Assembly (NCBI GenBank): GCA_002367105.1
Contig: DFCS01000026.1
Span: 109,266-125,820 of the forward strand
From: Hungatella sp. UBA3048
GTDB lineage: Bacteria > Bacillota > Clostridia > Lachnospirales > Lachnospiraceae
Reading direction: 5' to 3'
Length of the DNA stretch: 16,555 nt
The position numbers and the translations under genes are program-made. This document shows positions 7,037 through 14,190 of this stretch, in pieces. The notes beneath the pieces were generated by a model that saw nothing but the letters and a program-made list of their open reading frames with translations, ran no database searches and had not been told where the DNA came from. The first letter of the stretch is position 1; the number at the start of each line of letters is the position of its first letter.

Positions 7037-7954
7037 ATGATCATAAGCTTATTAAAACGTGCACTGATGATGAGTACGCCCCTGCTGTTTGGCTCCATTG
7101 CAGAAGTCATAGCAGAGCGTTCCGGTATGATGGTTACCGCAATCGAAGGGATCTTCCTTATGGGAGCCTGGGGCGGATTCGTGGGAACCTATTTGACCGG
7201 CAGTGCATTCATCGGAATTCTTGCCGCTATCTTTTCAGGACTTGTTGCGGCGGCCGTGTATGGCGTGGTATGTATTTATTTAAAACAGCACCAGGTTGTA
7301 ACAGGAACGGCCATTAATGTGCTGGCAGCCGGAATCTGCACTTACCTTCAGCGGGTATTGTTCGGGGTTCCCACCGCGCCCCTTAAAATCAGCCCTCTCC
7401 CTGAGATCGCTATTCCCGTTCTCAGTAAGATTCCAGTCATGGGTCCTGTGTTTTTCCAGCAGAATATATTGACCTATGTGGTTTATTTACTCATTCCAGC
7501 GTCCTATTTTCTCTTATTCAAGACATCCTTTGGACTGACGATCCGTTCTACGGGGGAAAATCCGGAGGCAGTGGATGTAGCCGGTATCAATGTAAATGCG
7601 GTCAGGTTCTTTACGGTTCTTTTGGCCGGAGTGATGGGAGGCATTGCAGGCGCATTTTACTCCGTAGGATATTTGGGAATGTTTACCACAAATATCATCG
7701 GCGGACGCGGCTGGATCGCATTTGCCATATGCTTTTTGGGCAACTGGAATCCAAAAGGAGCTGTTTTGGGAACCGTGGTATTCGGACTTACGGAGGCCAT
7801 TGCCATTTATATGCAGTCGGTGGGAGGAGGAAGCTACTTCCCCAATGAATTATTCATTGCCCTGCCTTATCTGCTGACCATTATATTGACCGTGTCCAGA
7901 AGAAACTTCAATGTACCCGCTAAGTTGGGAGTCGCATACAGCAAAGAAAATTAA
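7037..7954 (+). CDS. ABC importer permease 2 (NupQ/YufQ-like)
   Basis: 305 residues from the ATG at 7037, with about eight to nine membrane segments. Family marks are the N-terminal STPLLFGSIAEVIAERSGMM, then AIEGIFLMGAW where relatives usually have a NIGxEGxMLxGA-like motif. The ATPase-contact loop GLTIRSTGENPEAVDVAGI is also present. It is the partner of permease 1 in the membrane channel. The start is uncertain. A GTG at 7025 overlaps the stop of permease 1 (GTGA) but is only 1 nt from the site AAGGAG (7018-7023). The ATG at 7037 is 13 nt from that site, long but workable, and gives a family-like N-terminus. It is the last gene of the importer operon and is followed by a strong terminator. 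Confidence 0.87.
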   Translation: MIISLLKRALMMSTPLLFGSIAEVIAERSGMMVTAIEGIFLMGAWGGFVGTYLTGSAFIGILAAIFSGLVAAAVYGVVCIYLKQHQVVTGTAINVLAAGICTYLQRVLFGVPTAPLKISPLPEIAIPVLSKIPVMGPVFFQQNILTYVVYLLIPASYFLLFKTSFGLTIRSTGENPEAVDVAGINVNAVRFFTVLLAGVMGGIAGAFYSVGYLGMFTTNIIGGRGWIAFAICFLGNWNPKGAVLGTVVFGLTEAIAIYMQSVGGGSYFPNELFIALPYLLTIILTVSRRNFNVPAKLGVAYSKEN

Positions 7955-7967
7955 TCATGTAAAACAC

Positions 7968-8021
7968 AGGCATTCCCTGGTCAGTTTGTTCCAATTTACT
8001 GACTTAGGGAATGCCTTTTTT
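7968..8021 (+). terminator. Strong intrinsic terminator ending the importer operon
   Basis: AGGCATTCCCT (7968-7978) pairs with AGGGAATGCCT (8006-8016). An inner GTCAGT (7980-7985) pairs with ACTGAC (7998-8003) across a small internal loop. A run of six T follows (8016-8021). It separates the importer from the division cluster. Confidence 0.92.
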
Positions 8022-8103
8022 CCATTATATGGAAATTATGGCAGAACGGCTGTTCTTAGTTACAGGAAGGCTAGGCCAAATTGAAAATTCTTCGAAATTG
8101 TTC

Positions 8104-8132
8104 TTGCTATTTCACGGTAAATGTACTAGAAT
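8104..8132 (+). promoter_or_regulatory. SigA-type promoter of the mraZ/dcw cluster
   Basis: TTGCTA (8104-8109) and TAGAAT (8127-8132) are separated by 17 bp and differ from consensus by two and one bases. Transcription would start near 8139-8140, directly at the first MraZ box, which supports the pairing. The leader would be about 85 nt. The rest of 8022-8103 shows nothing clear. Confidence 0.65.
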
Positions 8133-8140
8133 TAAACCAT

Positions 8141-8187
8141 AAGTGGAGGAAAGTGGTGCAAAGTGGTAGAAAATGGTGGGATAGTGG
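8141..8187 (+). promoter_or_regulatory. MraZ box: phased AAGTGG repeats
   Basis: AAGTGG occurs at 8141, 8151 and 8161, followed by AAATGG at 8171 and TAGTGG at 8182. The first four copies have an exact 10-bp period. GTGG-type repeats with about 10-bp spacing in front of mraZ are the known binding sites of the MraZ repressor. Here they begin at the predicted transcription start, so bound MraZ would block initiation or early elongation. Confidence 0.85.
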
Positions 8188-8223
8188 TCCATAACCCTAC
8201 CGCTGTACAAGCAGGTGATTGGT

Positions 8224-8649
8224 ATGTTCATGGGTGAATACAATCATACAGTCGATGCAAAGGGGCGTCTCATAGTCCCATCGAAGTTCAGAGAGCAGCT
8301 GGGAGAAGAATTCGTCGTTACGAAGGGTTTGGATGGCTGTTTATTTGTGTATGATAATGATGAGTGGACTGCCCTGGAAAATAAATTAAAAAGCCTGCCG
8401 CTGACCAACACCAATGCCAGAAAGTTTTCCAGATTCTTTCTGGCCGGAGCAAGTGCCTGCGAAGTGGACAAGCAGGGAAGAATTCTGCTTCCTGCAGTTT
8501 TAAGGGAACATGCTGGAATCGAAAAAGACGCAGTTCTTGTAGGAGTGGGAAGCCGTATCGAAATCTGGAACAAGGATGCATGGGTCGCAGCCAATACCTA
8601 TGATGATATGGAAGAAATCGCGGAAGCTATGGAAGGACTTGGTATATGA
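8224..8649 (+). CDS. mraZ: Transcriptional regulator MraZ
   Basis: 141 residues with two SpoVT/AbrB-like half-domains, each with the MraZ signature: DAKGRLIVPSKFR near the N-terminus and DKQGRILLPAVLR in the middle. MraZ forms rings that bind phased GTGG repeats and in known cases represses its own cluster; those repeats lie directly upstream. I chose the ATG at 8224 (MFMGEYNHTVD, the usual MraZ N-terminus), with AGGTGA (8213-8218) 5 nt before it. A GTG at 8215 lies within that ribosome site. The stop overlaps the start of rsmH by 4 bp. Confidence 0.95.
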   Translation: MFMGEYNHTVDAKGRLIVPSKFREQLGEEFVVTKGLDGCLFVYDNDEWTALENKLKSLPLTNTNARKFSRFFLAGASACEVDKQGRILLPAVLREHAGIEKDAVLVGVGSRIEIWNKDAWVAANTYDDMEEIAEAMEGLGI

Positions 8650-9584
8650 TGTTTGAACACAAGTCAGTGCTGCTACATGAGACCATTGACAGCCTGAATG
8701 TAAAACCAGACGGAATCTATGTAGATGGAACGCTGGGAGGAGGCGGACATGCTTTAGAAGTGTGTAAACGCCTTGGAACTTACGGAAGATTAATCGGAAT
8801 TGATCAGGATGGGGACGCCATTAAGGCAGCCTCAGAACGGCTGAAGGCTTATGAAGATAAGGTGACGGTCGTAAGAAGCAATTACGAAAACATACAGACA
8901 GTTTTAAAGGATTTAGGAATCGAACGAGTGGACGGAATTTACCTGGACTTAGGGGTATCCTCTTACCAGCTTGACATTCCGGAAAGAGGATTTACCTACA
9001 GGGAAGAAGATGCGCCTTTGGACATGCGTATGGATCAGAGGAATGAACAGACAGCAGCCGATATCATTAACACCTATAGTGAATTTGACTTATACCGGAT
9101 CATAAGGGATTACGGAGAAGATAAGTTTGCAAAAAATATTGCAAAGCATATTGTTAGGGAAAGGCAGTTAAAGCCCATTGAGACAACAGGAGAGCTGTCG
9201 GAGATCATCAAAGGAGCGATCCCTGCAAAGGTAAGGGCAGTGGGAGGACATCCTTCCAAACGGACATTCCAGGCTATAAGGATCGAACTGAATAAGGAAC
9301 TGGAAGTTTTAATGAAGTCCATTGATACGATGATCGATCTGTTAAATCCGGGTGGGCGGTTGTCCATTATCACGTTTCATTCTCTGGAAGACAGGATCGT
9401 GAAAACAAGATTTAAGACCAATGAGGACCCGTGTATCTGCCCGCCTAATTTTCCGGTCTGCGTTTGCGGAAGAAAGAGCAAAGGCAAGGTGGTTACAAGA
9501 AAACCAATTGTACCGTCGGAAGAAGAGATTGAAGAAAACAAACGTTCAAAGAGTTCAAAGCTTCGGGTATTTGAACGAATTTAA
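8646..9584 (+). CDS. rsmH: 16S rRNA (cytosine1402-N4)-methyltransferase RsmH (MraW)
   Basis: 312 residues, the normal family length. The SAM-binding motif DGTLGGGGH lies near residue 28, followed by LIGIDQD. The family signatures YLDLGVSSYQLD and ITFHSLEDRIVK are present. The late cysteine-rich stretch (CICPPNFPVCVCG) is usual for the family. The enzyme methylates N4 of C1402 in the decoding centre of 16S rRNA. AAGGA (8633-8637) lies 8 nt before the ATG at 8646. The ATG at 8649 is the alternative. The ATGATG overlap with the mraZ stop indicates coupling. Confidence 0.96.
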   Translation: MMFEHKSVLLHETIDSLNVKPDGIYVDGTLGGGGHALEVCKRLGTYGRLIGIDQDGDAIKAASERLKAYEDKVTVVRSNYENIQTVLKDLGIERVDGIYLDLGVSSYQLDIPERGFTYREEDAPLDMRMDQRNEQTAADIINTYSEFDLYRIIRDYGEDKFAKNIAKHIVRERQLKPIETTGELSEIIKGAIPAKVRAVGGHPSKRTFQAIRIELNKELEVLMKSIDTMIDLLNPGGRLSIITFHSLEDRIVKTRFKTNEDPCICPPNFPVCVCGRKSKGKVVTRKPIVPSEEEIEENKRSKSSKLRVFERI

Positions 9585-9601
9585 AAAGGGAGGAAGAGAG
9601 A

Positions 9602-10084
9602 GTGGCTGCAAGAAAAAATGTGCGTTCCCATGGGAGCTCCACTTACGTACAGGGGAATACTGTCCGTAAAACCATGCCGGTTCCTATGCCGGTTCATACA
9701 CCAGAAGAAATCCGTCGTCCATCAGTAAAACATCAGGTCAGAAGAAATCGTGAAAAGGCCTTGCAGATGGATTTGCCTTATGTGGTCATGCTGACCATTG
9801 CCGCAGTCTGCACCCTCTGCCTGTGCGTGAATTATCTGCATCTGCAATCCTCTGTTACAGCCAGTAATCATGGCGCCCAGCTTTTAGAAGCAAAGCTGGA
9901 ACGTTTGAAAACTGAAAATAATGCATTGGAAACTAATATCAACACTTCTGTCGATTTGGATCATGTGTATAAAGTGGCTACTGAGGAACTTGGTATGGTC
10001 TATGCGAATAAGGACCAGATCCTTCACTATGATAAGACGGAAAGTGAGTATGTAAGACAGAATGAGGATATCCCGAAGCACTAA
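9602..10084 (+). CDS. ftsL: Cell division protein FtsL (FtsL/DivIC-like)
   Basis: 160 residues with the bitopic layout of FtsL: a cytoplasmic N-terminus of about 58 basic and proline-containing residues, one membrane helix at about 59-79, a predicted coiled coil at about 84-118 (LEAKLERLKTENNALETNI) and a short end with EELGMVYA, a typical FtsL/DivIC ending motif. FtsL with DivIC/FtsB and DivIB/FtsQ activates septal peptidoglycan synthesis. Sequence identity in this family is low, so position between rsmH and a class B PBP carries much of the call. The GTG start at 9602 has GGGAGG (9588-9593) 8 nt before it. The end overlaps the next gene by 23 bp. The basic N-terminal arm is longer than in many relatives. 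Confidence 0.85.
   Translation: MAARKNVRSHGSSTYVQGNTVRKTMPVPMPVHTPEEIRRPSVKHQVRRNREKALQMDLPYVVMLTIAAVCTLCLCVNYLHLQSSVTASNHGAQLLEAKLERLKTENNALETNINTSVDLDHVYKVATEELGMVYANKDQILHYDKTESEYVRQNEDIPKH
9674..9697 (+). repeat. Short tandem duplication inside ftsL
   Basis: ATGCCGGTTCCT (9674-9685) is followed directly by ATGCCGGTTCAT (9686-9697), two 12-bp copies with one mismatch. They encode MPVP and MPVH in the cytoplasmic arm of FtsL. Probably a local slippage product. Confidence 0.7.
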
Positions 10085-12281
10085 TAAAAACAGGAATAAA
10101 AAGAGTAAGGTATTTCCCCGTTATATGCAGGAAAAGCTGGCGATTACTGTTCTGGTAATTACGCTGGCTTTGTTTGCATTAGTTATGACGCTGTATAATC
10201 TGATGACAAATAAAAAGGAAGATTACAATCAGATCGTGCTGTCCCAGCAGGAATATGACAGCCGCATCATACCCTTTAAGCGCGGGGACATCATGGACCG
10301 CAACGGAACTTATCTGGCAACCAGTGAAAAAGTATATAACTTAATCCTGGATCCCAAACAGATCATGTCAGACCAGGATTCTTTCCTTGAGCCGAGCGTA
10401 ACGGCTCTGACAGAATGCCTTGGCTATGACCGGACGGAAATCATGAACCTCATACAGGAAAAGAAAGATAAGCAGTATGTACGCTATGCGAAGCAGCTGA
10501 CTTATGACGATAAACAAAAATATGATAAGTACAAGGCAGACCAGGCAGATGCGTTAAAAAAAAGCGGGAAGGCCATTAAGGGAATCTGGTTTGAGGATGA
10601 GTACAAAAGGGTGTATCCCTATAACTCCATGGGCTGCAATGTCATTGGCTTTGCCAACGGTGACGGCATGGATGGAACCGGAGGGATCGAGCAGTTTTAT
10701 AATACGACCCTTATGGGAATCAACGGAAGGGAATACGGATACTTAAATGATGACTCCAACTTAGAGAGAGTCATAAAGCCTGCCTCCAATGGCAGCACCG
10801 TGGTTTCCACCATGGATGTAAACATACAGAAGATCGTAGAAAAATATATTAATGAATGGGAACAGACAACAGGAAGCAAACGGGTAGGCGTAATCGTTAT
10901 GGATCCCAATAACGGCGAGGTTCTTGCCATGGCAAATGACAAGGCATTTGATTTAAACAATCCAAGAACCTTAAGACCGGAGTACACCGATGATGTACTG
11001 CAGCAGCTTGGGATCAAAGAGGCCGTGGACGATTACAAGAGAAAGAATAAAGACGCTAAGCCTTTAACGGAAACAAACGTTTCAGAGCACTATTCGAATG
11101 AAGAGATCATGTCCCTGGGGACTCAGGTGGCCTGGAACCAGACCTGGCGTAATTTCTGCATCAGTGACGGATTTGAGCCGGGGTCAACAGAAAAGATTTT
11201 TACCATATCTGCAGCCATGGAAGAAGGGGCGATTACCGGAAAGGAAACTTATGAATGCAACAAGTTCCTGGAGGTGGGTGGGCATAAGATCAACTGCGTC
11301 AGCAGATATGGACATGGTCTGATCACCGTTGAGGAAGGCCTGATGAAATCCTGCAACGTGGTCATGATGCGGATTGCTCAGCAGATGGGAAAAGAAAAGT
11401 TCTACAAGTATCAGCAGATTTTCGGATTCGGCTCCAAGACCGGGATCGATCTGCCAGGAGAAGCTGATAATAAGACTCTTGTTTATAATCAGAATACAGC
11501 GGGACCTACGGATCTTGCAACCAACTCCTTTGGACAGAATTTCAGCACGACCATGATCCAGATGGCTGCTGCTTATAGCTCTGTGATCAATGGAGGTTCC
11601 TATTATGAACCTCATGTGGTGAAGCAGATCCTTAACGAGCAGGGTTCTGTCATTAAAAAGGTAGAACCGGTTCTTGTCAGGGAAACGGTATCGGAATCAA
11701 CCACCAAATTCATCAACGAAGCACTGTTTAAGACCGTCAATGCAGAGGGAGGAACAGGAGGCGCAGCAAGAGTGGTAGGATATAAAGTTGCCGGTAAAAC
11801 CGGAACTGCCGAGAAGATCCCCCGTGATAAGACCAATTATGTGGTATCCTTCTGCGGCTATGCTCCGGCGGACAATCCTCAGGTTTTGGTTTATGTTGTG
11901 GTTGATGAGCCTCATGTGGAGGATCAGCCGCACAGTACCTATGCCAGCCAGATTTTTCAGAAGATTTTGGCGGAGATTCTTCCTTATATTAATGTGTTTC
12001 CGGATACCGATACAGAAACCTCACCATTGCCGGGAGAAGAAGCAAAGCTTCCTGAGCAGGAAGGGATAACCAGTGAAACAGAAAGTGCATCCCAGGGAGA
12101 AAATGCGTCTGAGGAATCAGGTACAGAAGAGACCACTGGGCAGACTCCTACCATGGAAAACGGAAATCCGATTCCAGATGAGTATTTGAATCCTCCGGAA
12201 GAATATGTCAACAGGGAAGAAGGGGATGACGGTTCCAATCTCCCGGCCGCACTTCCGACCGAAGAGACCACAGCCCAATAA
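10062..12281 (+). CDS. Class B penicillin-binding protein (FtsI/PbpB-like transpeptidase) with acidic tail
   Basis: 739 residues. A basic cytoplasmic arm is followed by one membrane helix (about 29-48), the dimerization/linker domain beginning RGDIMDRNG and the transpeptidase domain. Active-site motifs are STEK (Ser375, Lys378), SCN (Ser430) and KTG (579-581). It cross-links septal peptidoglycan outside the membrane; that role is inferred from family and position. Oddities: the third residue of the SxxK motif is Glu, where Phe or Met is usual. About 36 extra residues lie before the active site compared with the next gene. There are no PASTA domains; the last 93 residues (647-739) are instead rich in Glu, Thr, Pro and Ser, with about 25 acidic and 2 basic residues. 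The ATG at 10062 lies inside ftsL, has no strong ribosome site and probably depends on coupling. Confidence 0.92.
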   Translation: MRISRSTNKNRNKKSKVFPRYMQEKLAITVLVITLALFALVMTLYNLMTNKKEDYNQIVLSQQEYDSRIIPFKRGDIMDRNGTYLATSEKVYNLILDPKQIMSDQDSFLEPSVTALTECLGYDRTEIMNLIQEKKDKQYVRYAKQLTYDDKQKYDKYKADQADALKKSGKAIKGIWFEDEYKRVYPYNSMGCNVIGFANGDGMDGTGGIEQFYNTTLMGINGREYGYLNDDSNLERVIKPASNGSTVVSTMDVNIQKIVEKYINEWEQTTGSKRVGVIVMDPNNGEVLAMANDKAFDLNNPRTLRPEYTDDVLQQLGIKEAVDDYKRKNKDAKPLTETNVSEHYSNEEIMSLGTQVAWNQTWRNFCISDGFEPGSTEKIFTISAAMEEGAITGKETYECNKFLEVGGHKINCVSRYGHGLITVEEGLMKSCNVVMMRIAQQMGKEKFYKYQQIFGFGSKTGIDLPGEADNKTLVYNQNTAGPTDLATNSFGQNFSTTMIQMAAAYSSVINGGSYYEPHVVKQILNEQGSVIKKVEPVLVRETVSESTTKFINEALFKTVNAEGGTGGAARVVGYKVAGKTGTAEKIPRDKTNYVVSFCGYAPADNPQVLVYVVVDEPHVEDQPHSTYASQIFQKILAEILPYINVFPDTDTETSPLPGEEAKLPEQEGITSETESASQGENASEESGTEETTGQTPTMENGNPIPDEYLNPPEEYVNREEGDDGSNLPAALPTEETTAQ

Positions 12282-12299
12282 GGAACTTTTTTAAAGAAC

Positions 12300-12327
12300 T
12301 CATAAAAAGTCCTGAAATTCATATACT
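12300..12327 (+). promoter_or_regulatory. Possible sporulation sigma-E promoter before the second PBP
   Basis: CATATACT (12320-12327) matches 7 of 8 positions of the sigma-E -10 consensus CATACAHT. TCATAAAA (12300-12307) matches 7 of 8 positions of the -35 consensus GHATAWWW. The spacer is 12 bp, shorter than the usual 14 or so. B. subtilis spoVD has its own sigma-E promoter in the matching place after pbpB. A weak bulged hairpin (12281-12291 with 12303-12312) overlaps the region. Confidence 0.35.
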
Positions 12328-12354
12328 GTAGAAATAATGGTGATGGAGCAGTGC

Positions 12355-14115
12355 ATGAGTTCAAATAAGACACATCACAGAGAAAAAATAGCCATCCTGT
12401 TTTTCCTGTTATTTCTTGCCATGACAGGGCTTATGGGGCGGCTTATTTTTCTAATGATCTTTCGTTCGGAACATTACAGTGCCATGGCATTGGACCTTCA
12501 TGAACGGGAAAGGACCATTAAAGCCGCCAGGGGAAATATCATTGATGCCAATGGAACCGTCATTGCCACCAACCGGACGGTGTGCACCATATCGGTCATA
12601 CATAACCAGATCAGAAAAGCAGATGAGGTTGTGGCAGTCCTTTCCAAGGAGCTTGGTCTTGAAGAGGAGGAAGTTCGGAAAAAGGTAGAAAAGTACAGTT
12701 CAAGGGAAATTATTAAAACCAATGTAGACAAGGCTATGGGAGACACGATCCGGTCCTACCATTTAGATGGTGTAAAAGTGGATGAGGATTACAAGCGTTA
12801 TTATCCCTATGATACCCTTGCCTCCACAGTTCTTGGCTTTACGGGGGGCGATAATCAGGGAATCATCGGCCTGGAGGTAAAATACGAACAATATTTAAAA
12901 GGCCTTAACGGTAAAATCCTGACCATGTCCGACGCAGCAGGAATTGAAATAGAAAATGCGGCGGAGGATAGGATCGAACCTGTGGCAGGGCAGGATCTGC
13001 ATATCAGCCTGGATGTCAATGTCCAGCGTTATTGCGAACAGGCTGCTTATCAGGTGATGGAGAAAAAGGGTGCAAAAAGAGTGTCAATTATTGTTATGAA
13101 TCCTCAGAATGGGGAAATTATGGCAATGGTAAATGCACCTGAATTTAATTTAAATGATCCGTTTACACTAAATGCAGACGCCGGAGTACCGGCATCTGAC
13201 AAAGAAAAGCAGGATCTGCTAAACAAGATGTGGAGAAATCCATGTATTAACGACACCTATGAACCGGGATCCACCTTTAAGATCGTTACTGCAGCCGCAG
13301 GACTGGAAGCAGGAGTGGTGAAGCTTGATGACCATTTTTCATGTCCGGGCTTTCGGGTCGTAGAGGACCGTAAAATCAGATGTCACAAAGTGGGCGGCCA
13401 TGGCTCGGAAACGTTTCTGCAGGGTATGATGAATTCCTGCAACCCGGTTCTCATCGATGTAGGACAGCGCCTTGGCGTAGATAATTATTATAAGTATTTT
13501 GAGCAGTTCGGCTTAAAGGGAAAGACCGGAATCGATCTTCCCGGCGAGGCATCCACCATTATGCATAAAAAAGATAATATGGGGCTTGTGGAACTGGCAA
13601 CCGTCTCATTTGGCCAGTCCTTCCAGATCACGCCGCTGCAGCTGATTACGACCGCTTCTGCCATCGTTAATGGCGGTAACCGTGTGACACCGCATTTTGG
13701 AGTGAAGTCAGTAAGCACCGACGGAGCTTCGGTCCATGAATTTACTTACCCGGTAAGCGAAGGGATCATATCTGCCCAGACCAGCGAAACCATGCGCTAT
13801 ATCCTGGAACAAGTTGTGGCGGAAGGTAGCGGAAAAAGAGGGCAGGTCGACGGCTATCGGGTGGGCGGAAAAACAGCGACCTCCGAAAAACTTCCAAGAA
13901 GTTTAAAAAAGTACATTTCATCCTTTATAGGCTTTGCACCGGCGGATAATCCACAGGTGATTGCACTCATTACGATCGATGAACCTGAGGGGATTTATTA
14001 CGGCGGAACCATAGCCGCACCGGTGATTTCAGACATTTTTAAGAATATTCTTCCATACCTGGGAATAGAGCCAACAGAGGAAAAAACTGCTTCGGCGTTT
14101 CGAATCTATGGTTGA
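12355..14115 (+). CDS. Class B penicillin-binding protein, SpoVD candidate
   Basis: 586 residues. A short basic start, one membrane helix (about 12-34), a dimerization domain beginning RGNIIDANG, and a transpeptidase domain with STFK (Ser306, Lys309) and SCN (Ser361). In place of the third motif KTG it has KTA (506-508, in GGKTATSEK). I recall this variant from other clostridial PBPs of this type, so it is probably still active. No PASTA domain and no acidic tail are present. Being second of a tandem pair in the dcw cluster, with a sigma-E-like promoter in front, it is the likelier SpoVD (spore cortex). A vegetative role cannot be ruled out. I chose the ATG at 12355 because GGAG (12345-12348) lies 6 nt before it. 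ATGs at 12337 and 12343 lack a ribosome site. Confidence 0.9.
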   Translation: MSSNKTHHREKIAILFFLLFLAMTGLMGRLIFLMIFRSEHYSAMALDLHERERTIKAARGNIIDANGTVIATNRTVCTISVIHNQIRKADEVVAVLSKELGLEEEEVRKKVEKYSSREIIKTNVDKAMGDTIRSYHLDGVKVDEDYKRYYPYDTLASTVLGFTGGDNQGIIGLEVKYEQYLKGLNGKILTMSDAAGIEIENAAEDRIEPVAGQDLHISLDVNVQRYCEQAAYQVMEKKGAKRVSIIVMNPQNGEIMAMVNAPEFNLNDPFTLNADAGVPASDKEKQDLLNKMWRNPCINDTYEPGSTFKIVTAAAGLEAGVVKLDDHFSCPGFRVVEDRKIRCHKVGGHGSETFLQGMMNSCNPVLIDVGQRLGVDNYYKYFEQFGLKGKTGIDLPGEASTIMHKKDNMGLVELATVSFGQSFQITPLQLITTASAIVNGGNRVTPHFGVKSVSTDGASVHEFTYPVSEGIISAQTSETMRYILEQVVAEGSGKRGQVDGYRVGGKTATSEKLPRSLKKYISSFIGFAPADNPQVIALITIDEPEGIYYGGTIAAPVISDIFKNILPYLGIEPTEEKTASAFRIYG

Positions 14116-14190
14116 TTATTCAGGCAAAAAGACGTATACTACTTACTGTGTACTTTTGAAATACAAATACATAAAATATTGAGGTGTGAC

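Noticed and set aside
8141..8187. CRISPR-like or tandem repeat array
   Set aside because: The unit is only 6 bp with a 10-bp period and sits before mraZ. It matches MraZ binding sites, not CRISPR repeats.
14116..14190. Separate promoter for mraY
   Set aside because: AT-rich sequence with partial boxes such as TTACTG, but no partner at a usual spacing. Readthrough from the upstream genes is simpler.
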